From assembly GCA_038225555.1 (NCBI GenBank), contig JBBRRB010000009.1, positions 92,156 through 156,155 of the forward strand: a stretch of DNA of 64,000 nucleotides, written 5' to 3'. Origin of the DNA: JANXQZ01 sp038225555 (GTDB taxonomy: Bacteria; Acidobacteriota; Terriglobia; Bryobacterales; Bryobacteraceae). The position numbers and the translations under genes are program-made. Below the pieces are notes generated by a model that searched no databases, had not been told where the DNA came from, and worked only from the letters and a program-made list of their open reading frames with translations. Of this stretch, positions 45,019 through 55,200 are shown piece by piece. Position 1 is the first letter of the stretch. Each line of letters starts with the position of its first letter.

Positions 45019-45783
45019 CTAATGAGAGGCGTCCTCCATTGCCTTGTTGAGCCCTTGGAAGACCGAGTCATAATGACCACTCTCGGCAGCGTAGCGGAGA
45101 GTCTTCACGATTTCCACGCAGATCTCTGGAGGCGTCGGCCGGGTTTTCAGGATTGCCATCGCCTCCGCGATGAACTTGTCCAGCGGCATCGCACGAGGGT
45201 CGGAGGCCCCGTTCATGAGGTCGGTCGCGACGTACGGGGGGATCAGTTCGAGAACTTCGGTGGTGGAGTCGCGGAGTTGATAGCGGAGCGATTGCGTGTA
45301 CGAGTGCAGGGCGGCCTTGGTTGCGCAATAAGTCGGGGTGGGGGCCAAGGGAACAAAAGCCAGGCCGGAAGACACGTTCACGATCGCAGAGTGGGGCTGT
45401 TTTTGCAGCAACGGCAGAAGCGCTGCGGTGAGGCGGATCGGGCCTAGAAGATTGGTGGCGACGATGGCTTCCGCATCGGCGAGATCGCCCTGTTGGGCAT
45501 GTAGCTTTTCCGCGCGCATGATCCCTGCATTGTTGATCAGGATGTTCAGCGCGGGGTAGTGAGTCGCCAGACGAACTGCCACATCTCGGATGCTGGCAGG
45601 ATCTTCAATGTCCAGCTCAACGGAGGTCATGCCCGGGTTGGCCGCTGTTGTCTCGTCAAGTGCCTGCTTACGGCGGCCAGCGATGATGACGTGGTTTCCG
45701 AGGCTTTGGAAGGCTTCTGCGAGCCCTCGGCCAATTCCGGAGCCGCCGCCCGTGATCAGGATTGTGTTGCCGGTAGTGTTCAT
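45019..45783 (-). CDS. Short-chain dehydrogenase/reductase (DltE-like)
   Basis: 254 residues from ATG 45783, with GGGAGG eight bases upstream. The NAD(P) motif TGGGSGIG, the NNAG motif (LINNAGIMRA), the catalytic YCATKAA and PPYVATDL are all present. DltE-like SDRs act on unknown substrates. The longer frame from 45918 lacks support. Confidence 0.85.
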   Translation of the reverse strand: MNTTGNTILITGGGSGIGRGLAEAFQSLGNHVIIAGRRKQALDETTAANPGMTSVELDIEDPASIRDVAVRLATHYPALNILINNAGIMRAEKLHAQQGDLADAEAIVATNLLGPIRLTAALLPLLQKQPHSAIVNVSSGLAFVPLAPTPTYCATKAALHSYTQSLRYQLRDSTTEVLELIPPYVATDLMNGASDPRAMPLDKFIAEAMAILKTRPTPPEICVEIVKTLRYAAESGHYDSVFQGLNKAMEDASH

Positions 45784-46105
45784 GGTCAAATCCTCCCTAA
45801 TCGCATTGGATGCCCAATTAGGAGTACGAAGAGCAAAAATTCGGGACTCAAATACCAAGCTGCTCCATAATCCCGGAGAAAATACAATGACGAACGAAAA
45901 CAGCTTCCAGTCTGGCATTGCCGCAGGTCACCGACGGTCCGCCTCAGGGTTAACCTCGGGTTGCCGAATATCATGAAGAACTATGAAGAACCCAGACACA
46001 AACGGTTTGTCAGGACGAATCGGATACCATTTATCAGCGGTGCATTGCGCCGCCTGCGGTTAGCGGCTCAAAACCTGACAAAAATGCTTTTCATAGGAGA
46101 ATCAA
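45784..46105. promoter_or_regulatory. 322-bp divergent intergenic region
   Basis: It lies between the divergent SDR and secreted-protein genes and must hold both promoters and ribosome sites (GGGAGG for the SDR, ATAGGAG for 46106). A near-direct repeat ATGAAGAACTATGAAGAACCC is present around 45973. No confident -35/-10 pair or operator could be assigned. Confidence 0.4.
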
Positions 46106-46819
46106 ATGCCAAAAAACAATATTAGGATCACAGCGTTAGCATTCGTTATTCCGATTCTTTTCCTCTGGCCGGCCTGTGCACGAGCGCAAGCTGTGAAGGC
46201 TCCCTATCCGGTCATGGCTCCTCTCGATCAGTATCTGATTCCGGACGAGAATGCTGAGATCGCGCTGGCCCGGAGTTCCGCTCCGGCATCGATTTCGGAT
46301 GCAGCCGAAGTGATGGTGCTGCGACGGGATGGCTACGCAACTGCCCTGAAGGGCTCGAATGGCTTCGTCTGCATCGTCGAGCGATCCTGGGCGAAGCCGA
46401 CCGATGACCCGGAATTCTGGAACCCTAAGGTCCGCGCCCCAAATTGCTTCAATCCGGCAGCCTCAAGGACGTTTCTGCCCATCTTTCTGAAGAAAACCAA
46501 ACTTGTGCTGGCACAAAAATCAAAAGCACAGATCCTCGCGGCTACTACGTCCGCATTGGAAAAGAAGGAACTACCCGCGCTGGCTGCGGGAGCGATGTGC
46601 TACATGATGGCGAAGCAGCAGTACCTGAGCGACGACGACATGAGCTGGCATCCCCATCTCATGTTTTTCGTTTCGGGTGATGCTGTGAAAAGCTGGGGAG
46701 CCAATCTGCCTGGCTCGCCGGTGATAGCGGGGAACGATCCGGAAGAACGGGTGACCGTCTTCATGGTTTTGGCCGGCACTTGGTCCGATGGGACGCCGGG
46801 ACCATCCACGATGCACTGA
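46106..46819 (+). CDS. Secreted protein of unknown function
   Basis: 237 residues with a signal peptide (ALAFVIPILFLWPACARA) and a good ribosome site (ATAGGAG). Central segments EVMVLRRDGYATALKGSNGFVCIVERS, FWNPKVRAPNCFNPAA and DMSWHPHLMFFVSG, then TVFMVLAGTWSDG are reminiscent of a conserved family of secreted proteins in Acidobacteria and Gemmatimonadetes with no assigned function. Confidence 0.7.
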   Translation: MPKNNIRITALAFVIPILFLWPACARAQAVKAPYPVMAPLDQYLIPDENAEIALARSSAPASISDAAEVMVLRRDGYATALKGSNGFVCIVERSWAKPTDDPEFWNPKVRAPNCFNPAASRTFLPIFLKKTKLVLAQKSKAQILAATTSALEKKELPALAAGAMCYMMAKQQYLSDDDMSWHPHLMFFVSGDAVKSWGANLPGSPVIAGNDPEERVTVFMVLAGTWSDGTPGPSTMH

Positions 46820-46893
46820 CGGTGATTCGATTCGAGTTTGCCAAGCGTCTCTCAGCCATGACGTACTTCGCGGTCGTCCGCAAGTGATCCACT

Positions 46894-47544
46894 CTAAAAG
46901 CCCAAGGCCGTCCCATACTCTTCCAACGCGACGCGAACCAACTGGCTGCGCGTCCGGACTCCTGTCTTCATGAAGAGCTGCTGGAGTGCCGATTTTACCG
47001 AAGCTTCGGAGATATTCAGATGTGCGCCAATTTCTTTATTGCTCGATCCCGCGAAGACGCCTTTCAGTACCTCGCGTTCGCGCTCGCTTAACTGATTCCC
47101 CCGCGACTGGCGGCCTTGGTTTTCAACCGCCTTGACGAGTCCCTGGACGCAACGCTGGTCGATCCACGTCTCGCCTGCCATCACCTTGTGGATGGCTTCA
47201 GTCAGGAGTTCCGGCGAACTATGCTTGAGAAAGATGCCGCAGATTCCGAGTCCAAGCGCACGGACATAATCGGCGTCGTTCATGCCTGCAGTGACGATGA
47301 AAATCCGGCCTTTGTAGCCGGCCTCCCGAGCTCGCCGGATGAACTGCAGTCCAGTCTCTCTGTTGCCTAAATCATAATCCAGGAGCACCAGATCCACGTG
47401 ACTGCGCCCTAGCGCTCCCAGCGCCTCCTGGGTACACGAGCACTGTGCCACCACTCGAAAATCGGGCTCCGTCTCCAGCAATCGGCTGAGCATCACCCGA
47501 AAGAGAGCATGATCGTCGAGCAGCAAAAGCTGAGTCTTGGCCAT
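46894..47544 (-). CDS. NarL/LuxR-type response regulator
   Basis: 216 residues from ATG 47544, which overlaps the TGA of the kinase gene. Receiver domain with LLLLDDHALFR, the phosphoacceptor Asp in LVLLDYDLGN and the conserved Lys in GIFLKHSSP. The output domain is a LuxR helix-turn-helix: LSEREREVLKGVFAGSSNKEIGAHLNISEASVKSALQQLF. It is the partner of the upstream histidine kinase. Its target genes are unknown; the metal-efflux operon is divergent from the kinase and is the obvious candidate to test. Confidence 0.88.
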   Translation of the reverse strand: MAKTQLLLLDDHALFRVMLSRLLETEPDFRVVAQCSCTQEALGALGRSHVDLVLLDYDLGNRETGLQFIRRAREAGYKGRIFIVTAGMNDADYVRALGLGICGIFLKHSSPELLTEAIHKVMAGETWIDQRCVQGLVKAVENQGRQSRGNQLSEREREVLKGVFAGSSNKEIGAHLNISEASVKSALQQLFMKTGVRTRSQLVRVALEEYGTALGF

Positions 47545-48965
47545 CAGGTTCTCGCCGCCATGTCGAGCTCGTGGTCCGAGGCCATGGCCAGCAACACTGC
47601 AAAGCAGCATCCCCGCGACTGCGGCTCATACTGAATATCGCCTTGAAAAGCGCGGACAAAAGTTCGCGAGAGATACAGCCCCAGGCCGGACGCCTGCGCT
47701 CCAGGCTGAAACGGTTCGAAGAGCTGCTCGGGATTGGAAACGCCGGGTCCGCTGTCGATAAATCGGACTTCAAAAGTATTTCCCTCAACCGAGGTTCGAA
47801 CAATGAGCTCCTTTCGAGCTTGCCCCTCCATGGCGCGCTGACTGTTCTTGGCGATGTTCAAGAATGCCTGCAAGAGTGCTTGCCGGTCAGCCCAAACACG
47901 GGGAGAAAGTTCGGCCACCTCCCAGCGAATTGACATCTCGGATTCCTGGAAGGATGACTCGATTACGATCCGCAATTCTTCGAGCACGGAACGGACGTCG
48001 ATGCTTTCAGCAACCGAGTGAGTAGTCTGACGCAGCTCCAAGCCAGCCATCTTTTCGAGTCCAAGCACAAGCGTTCCGAGCGCGCTAAAGTCCTCGTTAG
48101 CCGCCAATTGCCGGTCGCGAGCGAGCTTAGTATGAACCACCGCGATAGCGCCGCACACGTTACGGATCTCATGACACAACGCCGCTACCAAGACTTTGGA
48201 TCCAGAGAGGATTTGCTGCAGATTGAACTCAGCGCGGTCGCGCAGCTCTTCCGACGCATCAAAGACAATTGCCGCAAGGCGAGGAACGGACATCGTCTGG
48301 TAAGTGGAAAACCAAACGTGCGCCAAGTACACTTCACCGTCTTGCCGCCGGCCGCGGCACTCCATTTCGGTGTGGAAGAGCGGCGCTTCTTTCGCGGACG
48401 TAGGAACAGTGGCTAGCGCGGGCAGAAAACGGGCGATGGCTTGACCTGGAAGCTTGCCTGGCTCCACGCCAAACAGCCTGTGCGCGGCCTCATTGGCGAG
48501 CAACACGTCGCGTTTGGCATCGAGGGTGAAGATTGTCGCAGGACTGCTGGAGATCAAAAATTGAAGTTGTTCTTCCGTGCCCCGGCGAAGTTCCACCTCC
48601 CTTTCGATCTCTCGTAAATGTTCGTTCTCCACTCGTCGAGTACGAACGAACTCGAATCCATAAGCGCCTGCGCCGAAGAAGGCCGCGAACGCCAGAATTA
48701 AACGCGAGATGCCCAGCGGCAGGGTCCAGGGGAATGGATCGAATACCTCTCCGAGTCCTGCGCAAAGTGCGGCAACCGCGGCGATCTGCCAGCGCGACAA
48801 GCAGCCGCCTACCATCAGCATAGGGAACAGGTAGAGAAATTGGAAGGAGATATTCTCTTCGAAATGCCAATCGACCAGCGCGATCAAGGTAATCAAGAAT
48901 CCGGCCCATAGCAGCACCGTCGTTCGGCTACCTTGAAGCAGGCGAGAAATAAAGATTGCTTGCAT
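47544..48965 (-). CDS. Membrane sensor histidine kinase with PAS domain
   Basis: 473 residues from ATG 48965 (502 from 49052). The N-terminal part has about four membrane helices (VLLWAGFLITLIALVDW to AFAAFFGAGAYGF), then a coiled segment and a PAS domain (FLISSSPATIFTLDAKRDVLLANEAAHRLFG). The H-box is LCHEIRNVCGAIA; the ATPase domain has the N box LNIAKNSQRAM, DSGPGV and GLGLYLSRTFV. It is cotranscribed with the response regulator. The sensed signal is unknown. Confidence 0.88.
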   Translation of the reverse strand: MQAIFISRLLQGSRTTVLLWAGFLITLIALVDWHFEENISFQFLYLFPMLMVGGCLSRWQIAAVAALCAGLGEVFDPFPWTLPLGISRLILAFAAFFGAGAYGFEFVRTRRVENEHLREIEREVELRRGTEEQLQFLISSSPATIFTLDAKRDVLLANEAAHRLFGVEPGKLPGQAIARFLPALATVPTSAKEAPLFHTEMECRGRRQDGEVYLAHVWFSTYQTMSVPRLAAIVFDASEELRDRAEFNLQQILSGSKVLVAALCHEIRNVCGAIAVVHTKLARDRQLAANEDFSALGTLVLGLEKMAGLELRQTTHSVAESIDVRSVLEELRIVIESSFQESEMSIRWEVAELSPRVWADRQALLQAFLNIAKNSQRAMEGQARKELIVRTSVEGNTFEVRFIDSGPGVSNPEQLFEPFQPGAQASGLGLYLSRTFVRAFQGDIQYEPQSRGCCFAVLLAMASDHELDMAART

Positions 48966-49136
48966 CCGGTCTCGTTTCAATGTATCGTTCCACAAGGGCC
49001 GCCGCACCGGATCCCGCTCTTCTATTGTTGAGGGAAAATGAGCATTCCCCAACGTCTTGGCTCAAAGATATCGCCGAAAGATCCAGCCGAATGATCGATG
49101 GTAGTCGCCGGACTCAATCTATACACTGAGAGTTGA

Positions 49137-50417
49137 GTGTCGGCGGAAAAGCCAAATTACCGGCGGTGGCCAGGATTGCGGACAGCGCGAGCGTTGTTCA
49201 TTGCGTTTGCGGCGGCGTGTTGCTTGCAAGCTCAAAAGGCTCTTAGCTGGTCGGAAGTTCGAGAGCGCTTTGAATCCACGAATCCCACGCTTCAGGCGGC
49301 CAGAATCGGTATTGACCAGTCCCGCGCTCAGGAAATCACGGCGAATCTGCGCCCGAATCCGGACTTTACTACCACCGTCGATCAGGTCGACCCCTTCCCG
49401 ACGACCCCCTACCGCCCGTTCGCGAATACGCTGCCTTTCTTTTCGGGAAGTTATCTCCACGAGCGGCGGAACAAGCGCGAACTTCGGTTGGAGAGCGCCA
49501 AGCAAGCCACCGCAGTCGCCATCTCGCAATTGGCCGACCAGCAGCGAACGCTCCTCTTCAATCTGCGAAATGCGTTCGTGCAAGCCCTGCAACAAAAGGC
49601 GATCGTCGCCCTGGCGCAGGAAAACCTCACGTACTACGACCAAGTGCTTAAGGTAAGCCGGGATCGCAGGCAGGCCGGCGATATTGCGCAAGTAGACCTT
49701 GATCGGCTGGAACTGCAGCGCGTGCAATACGAAACCGACTTGCAGACGGCTACCGTAAACCTGCGGACAGCCAAGATTCAGCTTCTAGCTTTGTTGAACG
49801 ACCGCACGCCAGTTCAGCAGTTCGATGTTACCGGACCGTACGACGCGCCCGACCAGATTGCTGATGTGGAAGAGTTGCGCAGAGTGGCACTCGACACCAG
49901 ACCGGATCTTAAGGCAGCGCTGCAATCGGTGGACAAGGCAAGAACTGAGAATCGTCTGGCCTTTGCAAACGGATCGACCGACCCGATCTTCGGGGTCGAT
50001 TTCGCTCGCAATCCTCCGATCCCGGCTTATTTTGGCGTAAGCGTCACGATCCCTTTGAAGATTTTCGACCGTAATCAGGGTGAGAAAGCTCGAACCCAAC
50101 TGGATATCAGCCGCAATCAACGGCTGCGCGATGCGACAGAAGCGCAAGTATTTAGCGATGTCGATTCGGCCTACGGGACTATAACCAGCAACCTGACACT
50201 GCTGAAAACGTACAAGGCCAATTACTTGCAGCGAGCGGTGCGAGTGCGTGAAACGATCTTGTTCTCCTACCAAAACGGAGGTGCGTCTTTGATCGATTTT
50301 CTCCAGGCCCAGCAGGACTACCGAAGTATTCAGTTGAACTACTTGAATCTGATTGGTTCATATTTAACAGCGGCCAGCCAGTTGAATCTTGCAGCGGGGC
50401 GGGAGGTGATTCAGTGA
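49137..50417 (+). CDS. TolC-family outer-membrane factor (CzcC-like)
   Basis: 426 residues starting with GTG; signal peptide ALFIAFAAACCLQAQ. The body is two OEP repeats with long helices (LQAARIGIDQSRAQEITANLRPNPD; LIDFLQAQQDYRSIQLNYLNLIGSYL). First gene of the efflux operon; its stop overlaps the adaptor's start. It forms the outer-membrane channel of the heavy-metal pump. Confidence 0.85.
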   Translation: MSAEKPNYRRWPGLRTARALFIAFAAACCLQAQKALSWSEVRERFESTNPTLQAARIGIDQSRAQEITANLRPNPDFTTTVDQVDPFPTTPYRPFANTLPFFSGSYLHERRNKRELRLESAKQATAVAISQLADQQRTLLFNLRNAFVQALQQKAIVALAQENLTYYDQVLKVSRDRRQAGDIAQVDLDRLELQRVQYETDLQTATVNLRTAKIQLLALLNDRTPVQQFDVTGPYDAPDQIADVEELRRVALDTRPDLKAALQSVDKARTENRLAFANGSTDPIFGVDFARNPPIPAYFGVSVTIPLKIFDRNQGEKARTQLDISRNQRLRDATEAQVFSDVDSAYGTITSNLTLLKTYKANYLQRAVRVRETILFSYQNGGASLIDFLQAQQDYRSIQLNYLNLIGSYLTAASQLNLAAGREVIQ

Positions 50418-51553
50418 CTCGTAGTGTCGTCATTCTGGCGAGCTCTTGTGTGCTCGTATGTTTTCTCGCCGCTGGCTGCGGACCCGGCGCGGACGCGAAG
50501 GCAACATCTACGGCACCTCCGCCAACTACGATCGAGCACGAGGGAAACGATGGCGCGATCAAGGTGGATCGCCCTGGGGAGTTTCCGCTCGTCGCGGCGG
50601 GTGAACGGGTACACGCGCCCGACTTGAACGTCACCGGGGCGGTGACCTCCGATGTTTCGCGGAATGTCCCGGTGATCTCGTTGTCCTCCGGCAGGGTGGT
50701 GGATCTCCGCGCGCGAATTGGAGATACCGTTACGAAAGGCCAACTTCTCATGCGGGTGCAAAGCGCCGACATTTCTCAAGCCTTCTCCGATCGCAAACAG
50801 GCTGTCGTGGATGAACAACTGGCGAATAGTCAACTGAGCCGATCCAAGCTTCTTTACGAAAAAGGCGCAATCGCTCAGAAGGACCTCCAAGTGGCGCAGA
50901 GCGTCGAGGACAAGGCAAGAGTTACGGTCGAGACTACTTCTGAGCGCCTGCGCGTGCTGGGAGCCGATATGAGCCAGCCGAGCTCGCTGGTCAACATTTA
51001 CGCTCCCATTTCAGGCGTGATCACGGAGCAGAATGTGACGGCTGCAGCCGGAGTGAAGACGCTGGACAACTCGCCCAATTTATTCACAATCTCCGATATT
51101 TCGCATGTTTGGATCCTGTGCGATGTATATGAGAACGACCTTCCCTTCATTCGACTTGGCGAATACGCGGATATTCATCTCAACGCGTACCCAAATCAGG
51201 TGCTTAAAGGCCGCGTGGCGAACGTCGGCCAAACCCTGGATCCCGCAATTCGCACGGCGAAGGTCCGGCTTGAGCTGAAGAATTCCGGCATGCTCCGCTT
51301 CGGCATGTTCGTGACCGCGACATTCCACGGATTGGAGCTGCATAAGAACGCCACAGTTCCTACCTCGGCGGTGCTGCATCTGCATGACCATGATTGGGTC
51401 TACGTCCCAATGACTGACGGCAAGTTTCAGCGCGTTGAGGTGGTGAGTGGAGAAATGCTGCCCGGCAATATGCAGGAGATCTTGTCAGGCATCAAACCCG
51501 GCCAGCAAGTGGTGGCGCGGGCTCTCATTTTCCAGAACACGGCGGAACAGTGA
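50414..51553 (+). CDS. RND efflux periplasmic adaptor (CzcB/CusB-like), lipoprotein
   Basis: 379 residues, GTG start overlapping the CzcC-like gene. Lipoprotein signal ending in CFLAAGC. Membrane-fusion marks: ISLSSGRVVDLRARIGDTVTKGQLLM (lipoyl-like), a helical hairpin, then NIYAPISGVITEQNVTAAAGV and ILCDVYENDLPFIRLGE. The C-terminus (HLHDHDWVYVP) is His-rich near the membrane-proximal domain. Its last codons overlap the aldolase gene. Confidence 0.87.
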   Translation: MTRSVVILASSCVLVCFLAAGCGPGADAKATSTAPPPTTIEHEGNDGAIKVDRPGEFPLVAAGERVHAPDLNVTGAVTSDVSRNVPVISLSSGRVVDLRARIGDTVTKGQLLMRVQSADISQAFSDRKQAVVDEQLANSQLSRSKLLYEKGAIAQKDLQVAQSVEDKARVTVETTSERLRVLGADMSQPSSLVNIYAPISGVITEQNVTAAAGVKTLDNSPNLFTISDISHVWILCDVYENDLPFIRLGEYADIHLNAYPNQVLKGRVANVGQTLDPAIRTAKVRLELKNSGMLRFGMFVTATFHGLELHKNATVPTSAVLHLHDHDWVYVPMTDGKFQRVEVVSGEMLPGNMQEILSGIKPGQQVVARALIFQNTAEQ

Positions 51554-52221
51554 CGAGAGCCGAAATGCTGAGCCGCATCGAGGAGATCGGCATCATTCCC
51601 GCCGTGCGAGCCTCTTCGGCGGACGATGCGCTGTTTGCCTCGCGAACACTTTTCAGCGCTGGAATTCCGATTGTGGAAATCACGATGACCACTCCCGGCG
51701 CGGCCGACGTGATTGCAGAGCTGAAAGGGAGCAACGAGGAAGTAATCGTTGGTGCGGGCACCGTTCTGGACCTGGAAGAGGCCCGCATTTGTCTGGGTGC
51801 CGGGGCGGCGTTTCTGACGAGCACTGGGCTGGATCCCGAGATACTCGCTTTTGCGTTGAAGAACGATGTAGCCATGATTCCCGGCGCGCTAACTCCGACC
51901 GAGGTGATGATGGCGCGCAAGGCCGGCGGGGATTTCGTCAAAGTCTTCCCTTGTTCGAGCGTCGGCGGAGCGAGTTACATCCGTGCCCTGAAGGGTCCCT
52001 TTCCCCACATTCGCCTGGTTGCTTCGGGAGGCGTGAATCAACAGACGGCCGCACAGTTTATTCATGCCGGAGCGAACGCGATCGGAGTTGGCCGGGAGTT
52101 GCTTCCGCATGAGGCAATCCGCCAAAGGAACCAGAACTGGATCCGCGAGTTGGCCCGCCGGTTCCTGGGGATTGTGAAGAACGCGCGTTCGGAGCGCCCC
52201 GCCCACGGGGCGATGCAATGA
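51550..52221 (+). CDS. KDPG/KHG aldolase (Eda type) inside the metal-efflux operon
   Basis: 223 residues, GTG start overlapping the adaptor by four bases. Aldolase marks: GIIPAVRASSADDALFASRTLFSAGIPIVEITMTTPGA, VGAGTVLDLEEA, the Schiff-base lysine in GDFVKVFPCSSVGG and VASGGVNQQTA. The enzyme splits 2-keto-3-deoxy-6-phosphogluconate into pyruvate and glyceraldehyde 3-phosphate. Its end overlaps the pump gene by four bases, so it is translationally coupled on both sides. Neither neighbour has a known link with sugar-acid metabolism. Confidence 0.88.
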   Translation: MTRAEMLSRIEEIGIIPAVRASSADDALFASRTLFSAGIPIVEITMTTPGAADVIAELKGSNEEVIVGAGTVLDLEEARICLGAGAAFLTSTGLDPEILAFALKNDVAMIPGALTPTEVMMARKAGGDFVKVFPCSSVGGASYIRALKGPFPHIRLVASGGVNQQTAAQFIHAGANAIGVGRELLPHEAIRQRNQNWIRELARRFLGIVKNARSERPAHGAMQ

Positions 52222-55200
52222 TTCGCGCTCTTGTCGATTTCGCTCTCAACAATCGCTTTCTGATCGTGCTGGTTACGATCCTCCTGCTGATCTGGGGCGC
52301 CATTTCGTTCCATAACCTGCCAGTTGAAGCCTATCCTGATGTGGCCAACAACTACGTGCAGGTGATTACCCAGTGGCCCGGACGCGCCGCCGAAGAAGTA
52401 GAGCAACAGGTCACGATTCCGTTAGAGATCGTGATGAACGGAATTCCTCATCTGGAACATTTGCGATCCGTTTCGATCTTCGGCCTTTCAAGTCTGAGCC
52501 TGATTTTTGACGATCAATCGTTAAACGACTGGAACCGTCAGAAAGTGCTCGAGCGGCTCTCGCAGGTGAACCTGCCGACCGGCTTGCAGCCTCAGATCGG
52601 CTCGGACTACAGCCCTGTGGGCCAGATCTACTTTTATACGCTGACCAGCAAGAACCCGAACTACGACGTAATGGCGCTGAAGTCCCTCGAAGACTGGACG
52701 ATCGTAAAGCAGTTCCGATCCGTTCCGAACGTGGTGGACGTCAGCAGTTTCGGAGGAACCACCCGCGAATACCAGGTGCGCGTGGACCCGAACAAGCTGA
52801 TCTCTTACGGCCTCACCATCGGGCAGGTAGAGCAGCAGTTGGCCAACAACAACGTGAATGCCGGCGGCAGCTTCCTCGAAACCGGCATGCAGCAGATCAA
52901 CGTGCGCGCGATCGGCCTCATAGCCAGCGTGAACGACATCGAAGAGACCGTAATTAAAGCGCAGAACGGCACGCCGGTGCGCGTGAAAGACATCGCAACG
53001 GTTTCTCAGGGTCCGCGAATCCGGTTGGGCAAACTCGGCAAAGCCATCCACAGGAAGGAAGGAAAAGTCGTAGACAACGATGACGTAGTGGAAGGAATCG
53101 TACTGCTGCGAAAAGGCGCGAATTCCGATGCAACGCTGGTGGGGATCCACGACAAGGTAAAAGAGCTGAACGAACACATTCTTCCAACCGGAGTGAAGAT
53201 CGTTCCGCATCTGGACCGGAGCGATCTGCTTAGCTACACCACTCACACGGTCTTGCACAATCTTACCGAGGGCATCGTTCTAGTGGCGGTGATCCTGTTC
53301 CTGTTTCTGGGAAATCTGCGCGGCGCATTCATCGTCGCGCTGACAATCCCCTTTTCGCTGCTGTTTGCGTCGATTTGCCTGGACCTAAACAAAATACCCG
53401 CCAACCTCTTGTCTCTGGGAGCGCTTGATTTCGGAATGGTGGTGGAGGGCGCTGTGGTGATGGTGGAGAACATCATCCGCTATCTGGGGCATCACCGCGA
53501 CGATGGCAAATCTGGCATTAATTCCATTCGCAAAGCCGCGCATGAAGTGCAGAGGCCAGTGTTTTACTCGATCGGCATCATCATCACGGCGTACATCCCA
53601 ATCTTTACCTTGCAGCGCGTGGAAGGCCGCCTTTTCAAGCCGATGGCCTGGACGGTCTCCTTCGCATTATTGGGAGCGCTGATGTTCGCCATGCTAGTTG
53701 CCCCGGTGCTTTGCAGCTTCATGTTCGGCAAACATGTCACTGAATGGCGCAACCCGGCCATGACTGCAATCAGCAATGGATACGAGTGGCTGCTGCGCCG
53801 GGCGATCCGGTTGCGCTGGATTACAGTGGCTATCGCCGCTGCCGCTTTTTTCGGATCCGTGTGGATGATGACGAGCGGAATCATCGGGTCCGAATTTCTG
53901 CCGCATTTGGATGAGGGAGCCATTTGGGCGCGGGCGACGCTGGCCCCCAGCACAGGCCCGTCCTCCGGCATCTCGGTGATGGATCGGGCGAGGGTGCTCA
54001 TCGCGTCGTTTCCCGAGGTGACGCAGGTGGTCTCTCAGGTGGGCCGGCCCGACGATGGAACCGATACCACGGGATTTTTCAACACCGAATACTTTATCGA
54101 TTTGAAGCCCAAGGACCAATGGCGGCCGGTGTTTCGCCAGAATAAGGAGGAGCTGGTTGCCGCCATCGATCGTGAACTGGAAAAGGCGCCAGGAGCGCTG
54201 TGGAATTTTTCGCAGCCGATTGCCGACAACATGGAGGAAGCAGTCAGCGGTGTCAAAGGCCAGTTGGCGATTAAGATCTACGGCGAAGATTTGCCTACGC
54301 TCGAAGCGAAGGGGAGCGAGATTGTGAACGTGATGCGTTCGATCAAGGGAATTGCCGATCTGGGGCTCTTCCGCGTGATCGGGCAGCCTAACCTTCAATT
54401 CACGGTGAACCGCAAGAAGGCTGCGCGCTATGGTCTCAATGTAGCGGACGTGCAGGACGCCATCGAGACCGCTGTGGGGGGCAAAGCTGTCAGCCAAGTC
54501 CTCCAGGGTGAGCAGCGTTACGATCTGGTGGTACGTTATGAAGCGCCCTACCGCACCACGAAGGAAGCGGTCGAGCATATCCGACTGCTTGCGTCGTCCG
54601 GCGAGCGGGTATCCCTCGATCAAATCTGCGACGTGAAAGTTCTGGACGGAGCTTCGGAAATTTATCGAGAAGAGAATTCGCGGTACGTTGCAATTAAATA
54701 CAGCGTTCAGGGCCGCGACTTAGGGAGCGCGGTGGAAGAAGCCATCGCTAAAGTGACGAAGCAAGTTAAGCTTCCGGTGGGCTATAAGATCAATTGGGCG
54801 GGCGAGTACGAAAGCGCGAAACGTTCGCAGAAGCGCTTGGCGATTGTGGTCCCAATTACGCTGCTGGTGATCTGCATGATCCTCTTCACAATGTTTGGGT
54901 CGGTGAAATGGGTTCTGCTGATTATCGCCAACGTTGCTATGGCTCCGATTGGAGGCCTGCTCGCTCTGCTGATGACAGGAACGCACATCAGCGTTTCGTC
55001 CGGAGTTGGATTCCTCGCGCTTTTCGGAGTTTCCGTGCAAACCGGCGTCATCATGCTGGAGTACATCAATCAATTGCGCGCCCGGGGAGAGACGATCTTA
55101 GACGCAGCGATTGAAGGCTCCGTACGAAGGCTCCGTCCCATTATGATGACCATGCTGGTTGCGAGCGTTGGTCTTCTGCCAGCGGCGCTCTCTCGCGGCA

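Noticed and set aside
46820..46893. A frameshifted C-terminal extension of the secreted protein ending at 46819
   Set aside because: A short +1 frame (ending FAVVRK) is open here, but nothing shows it belongs to the protein, whose ending is plausible as it stands.
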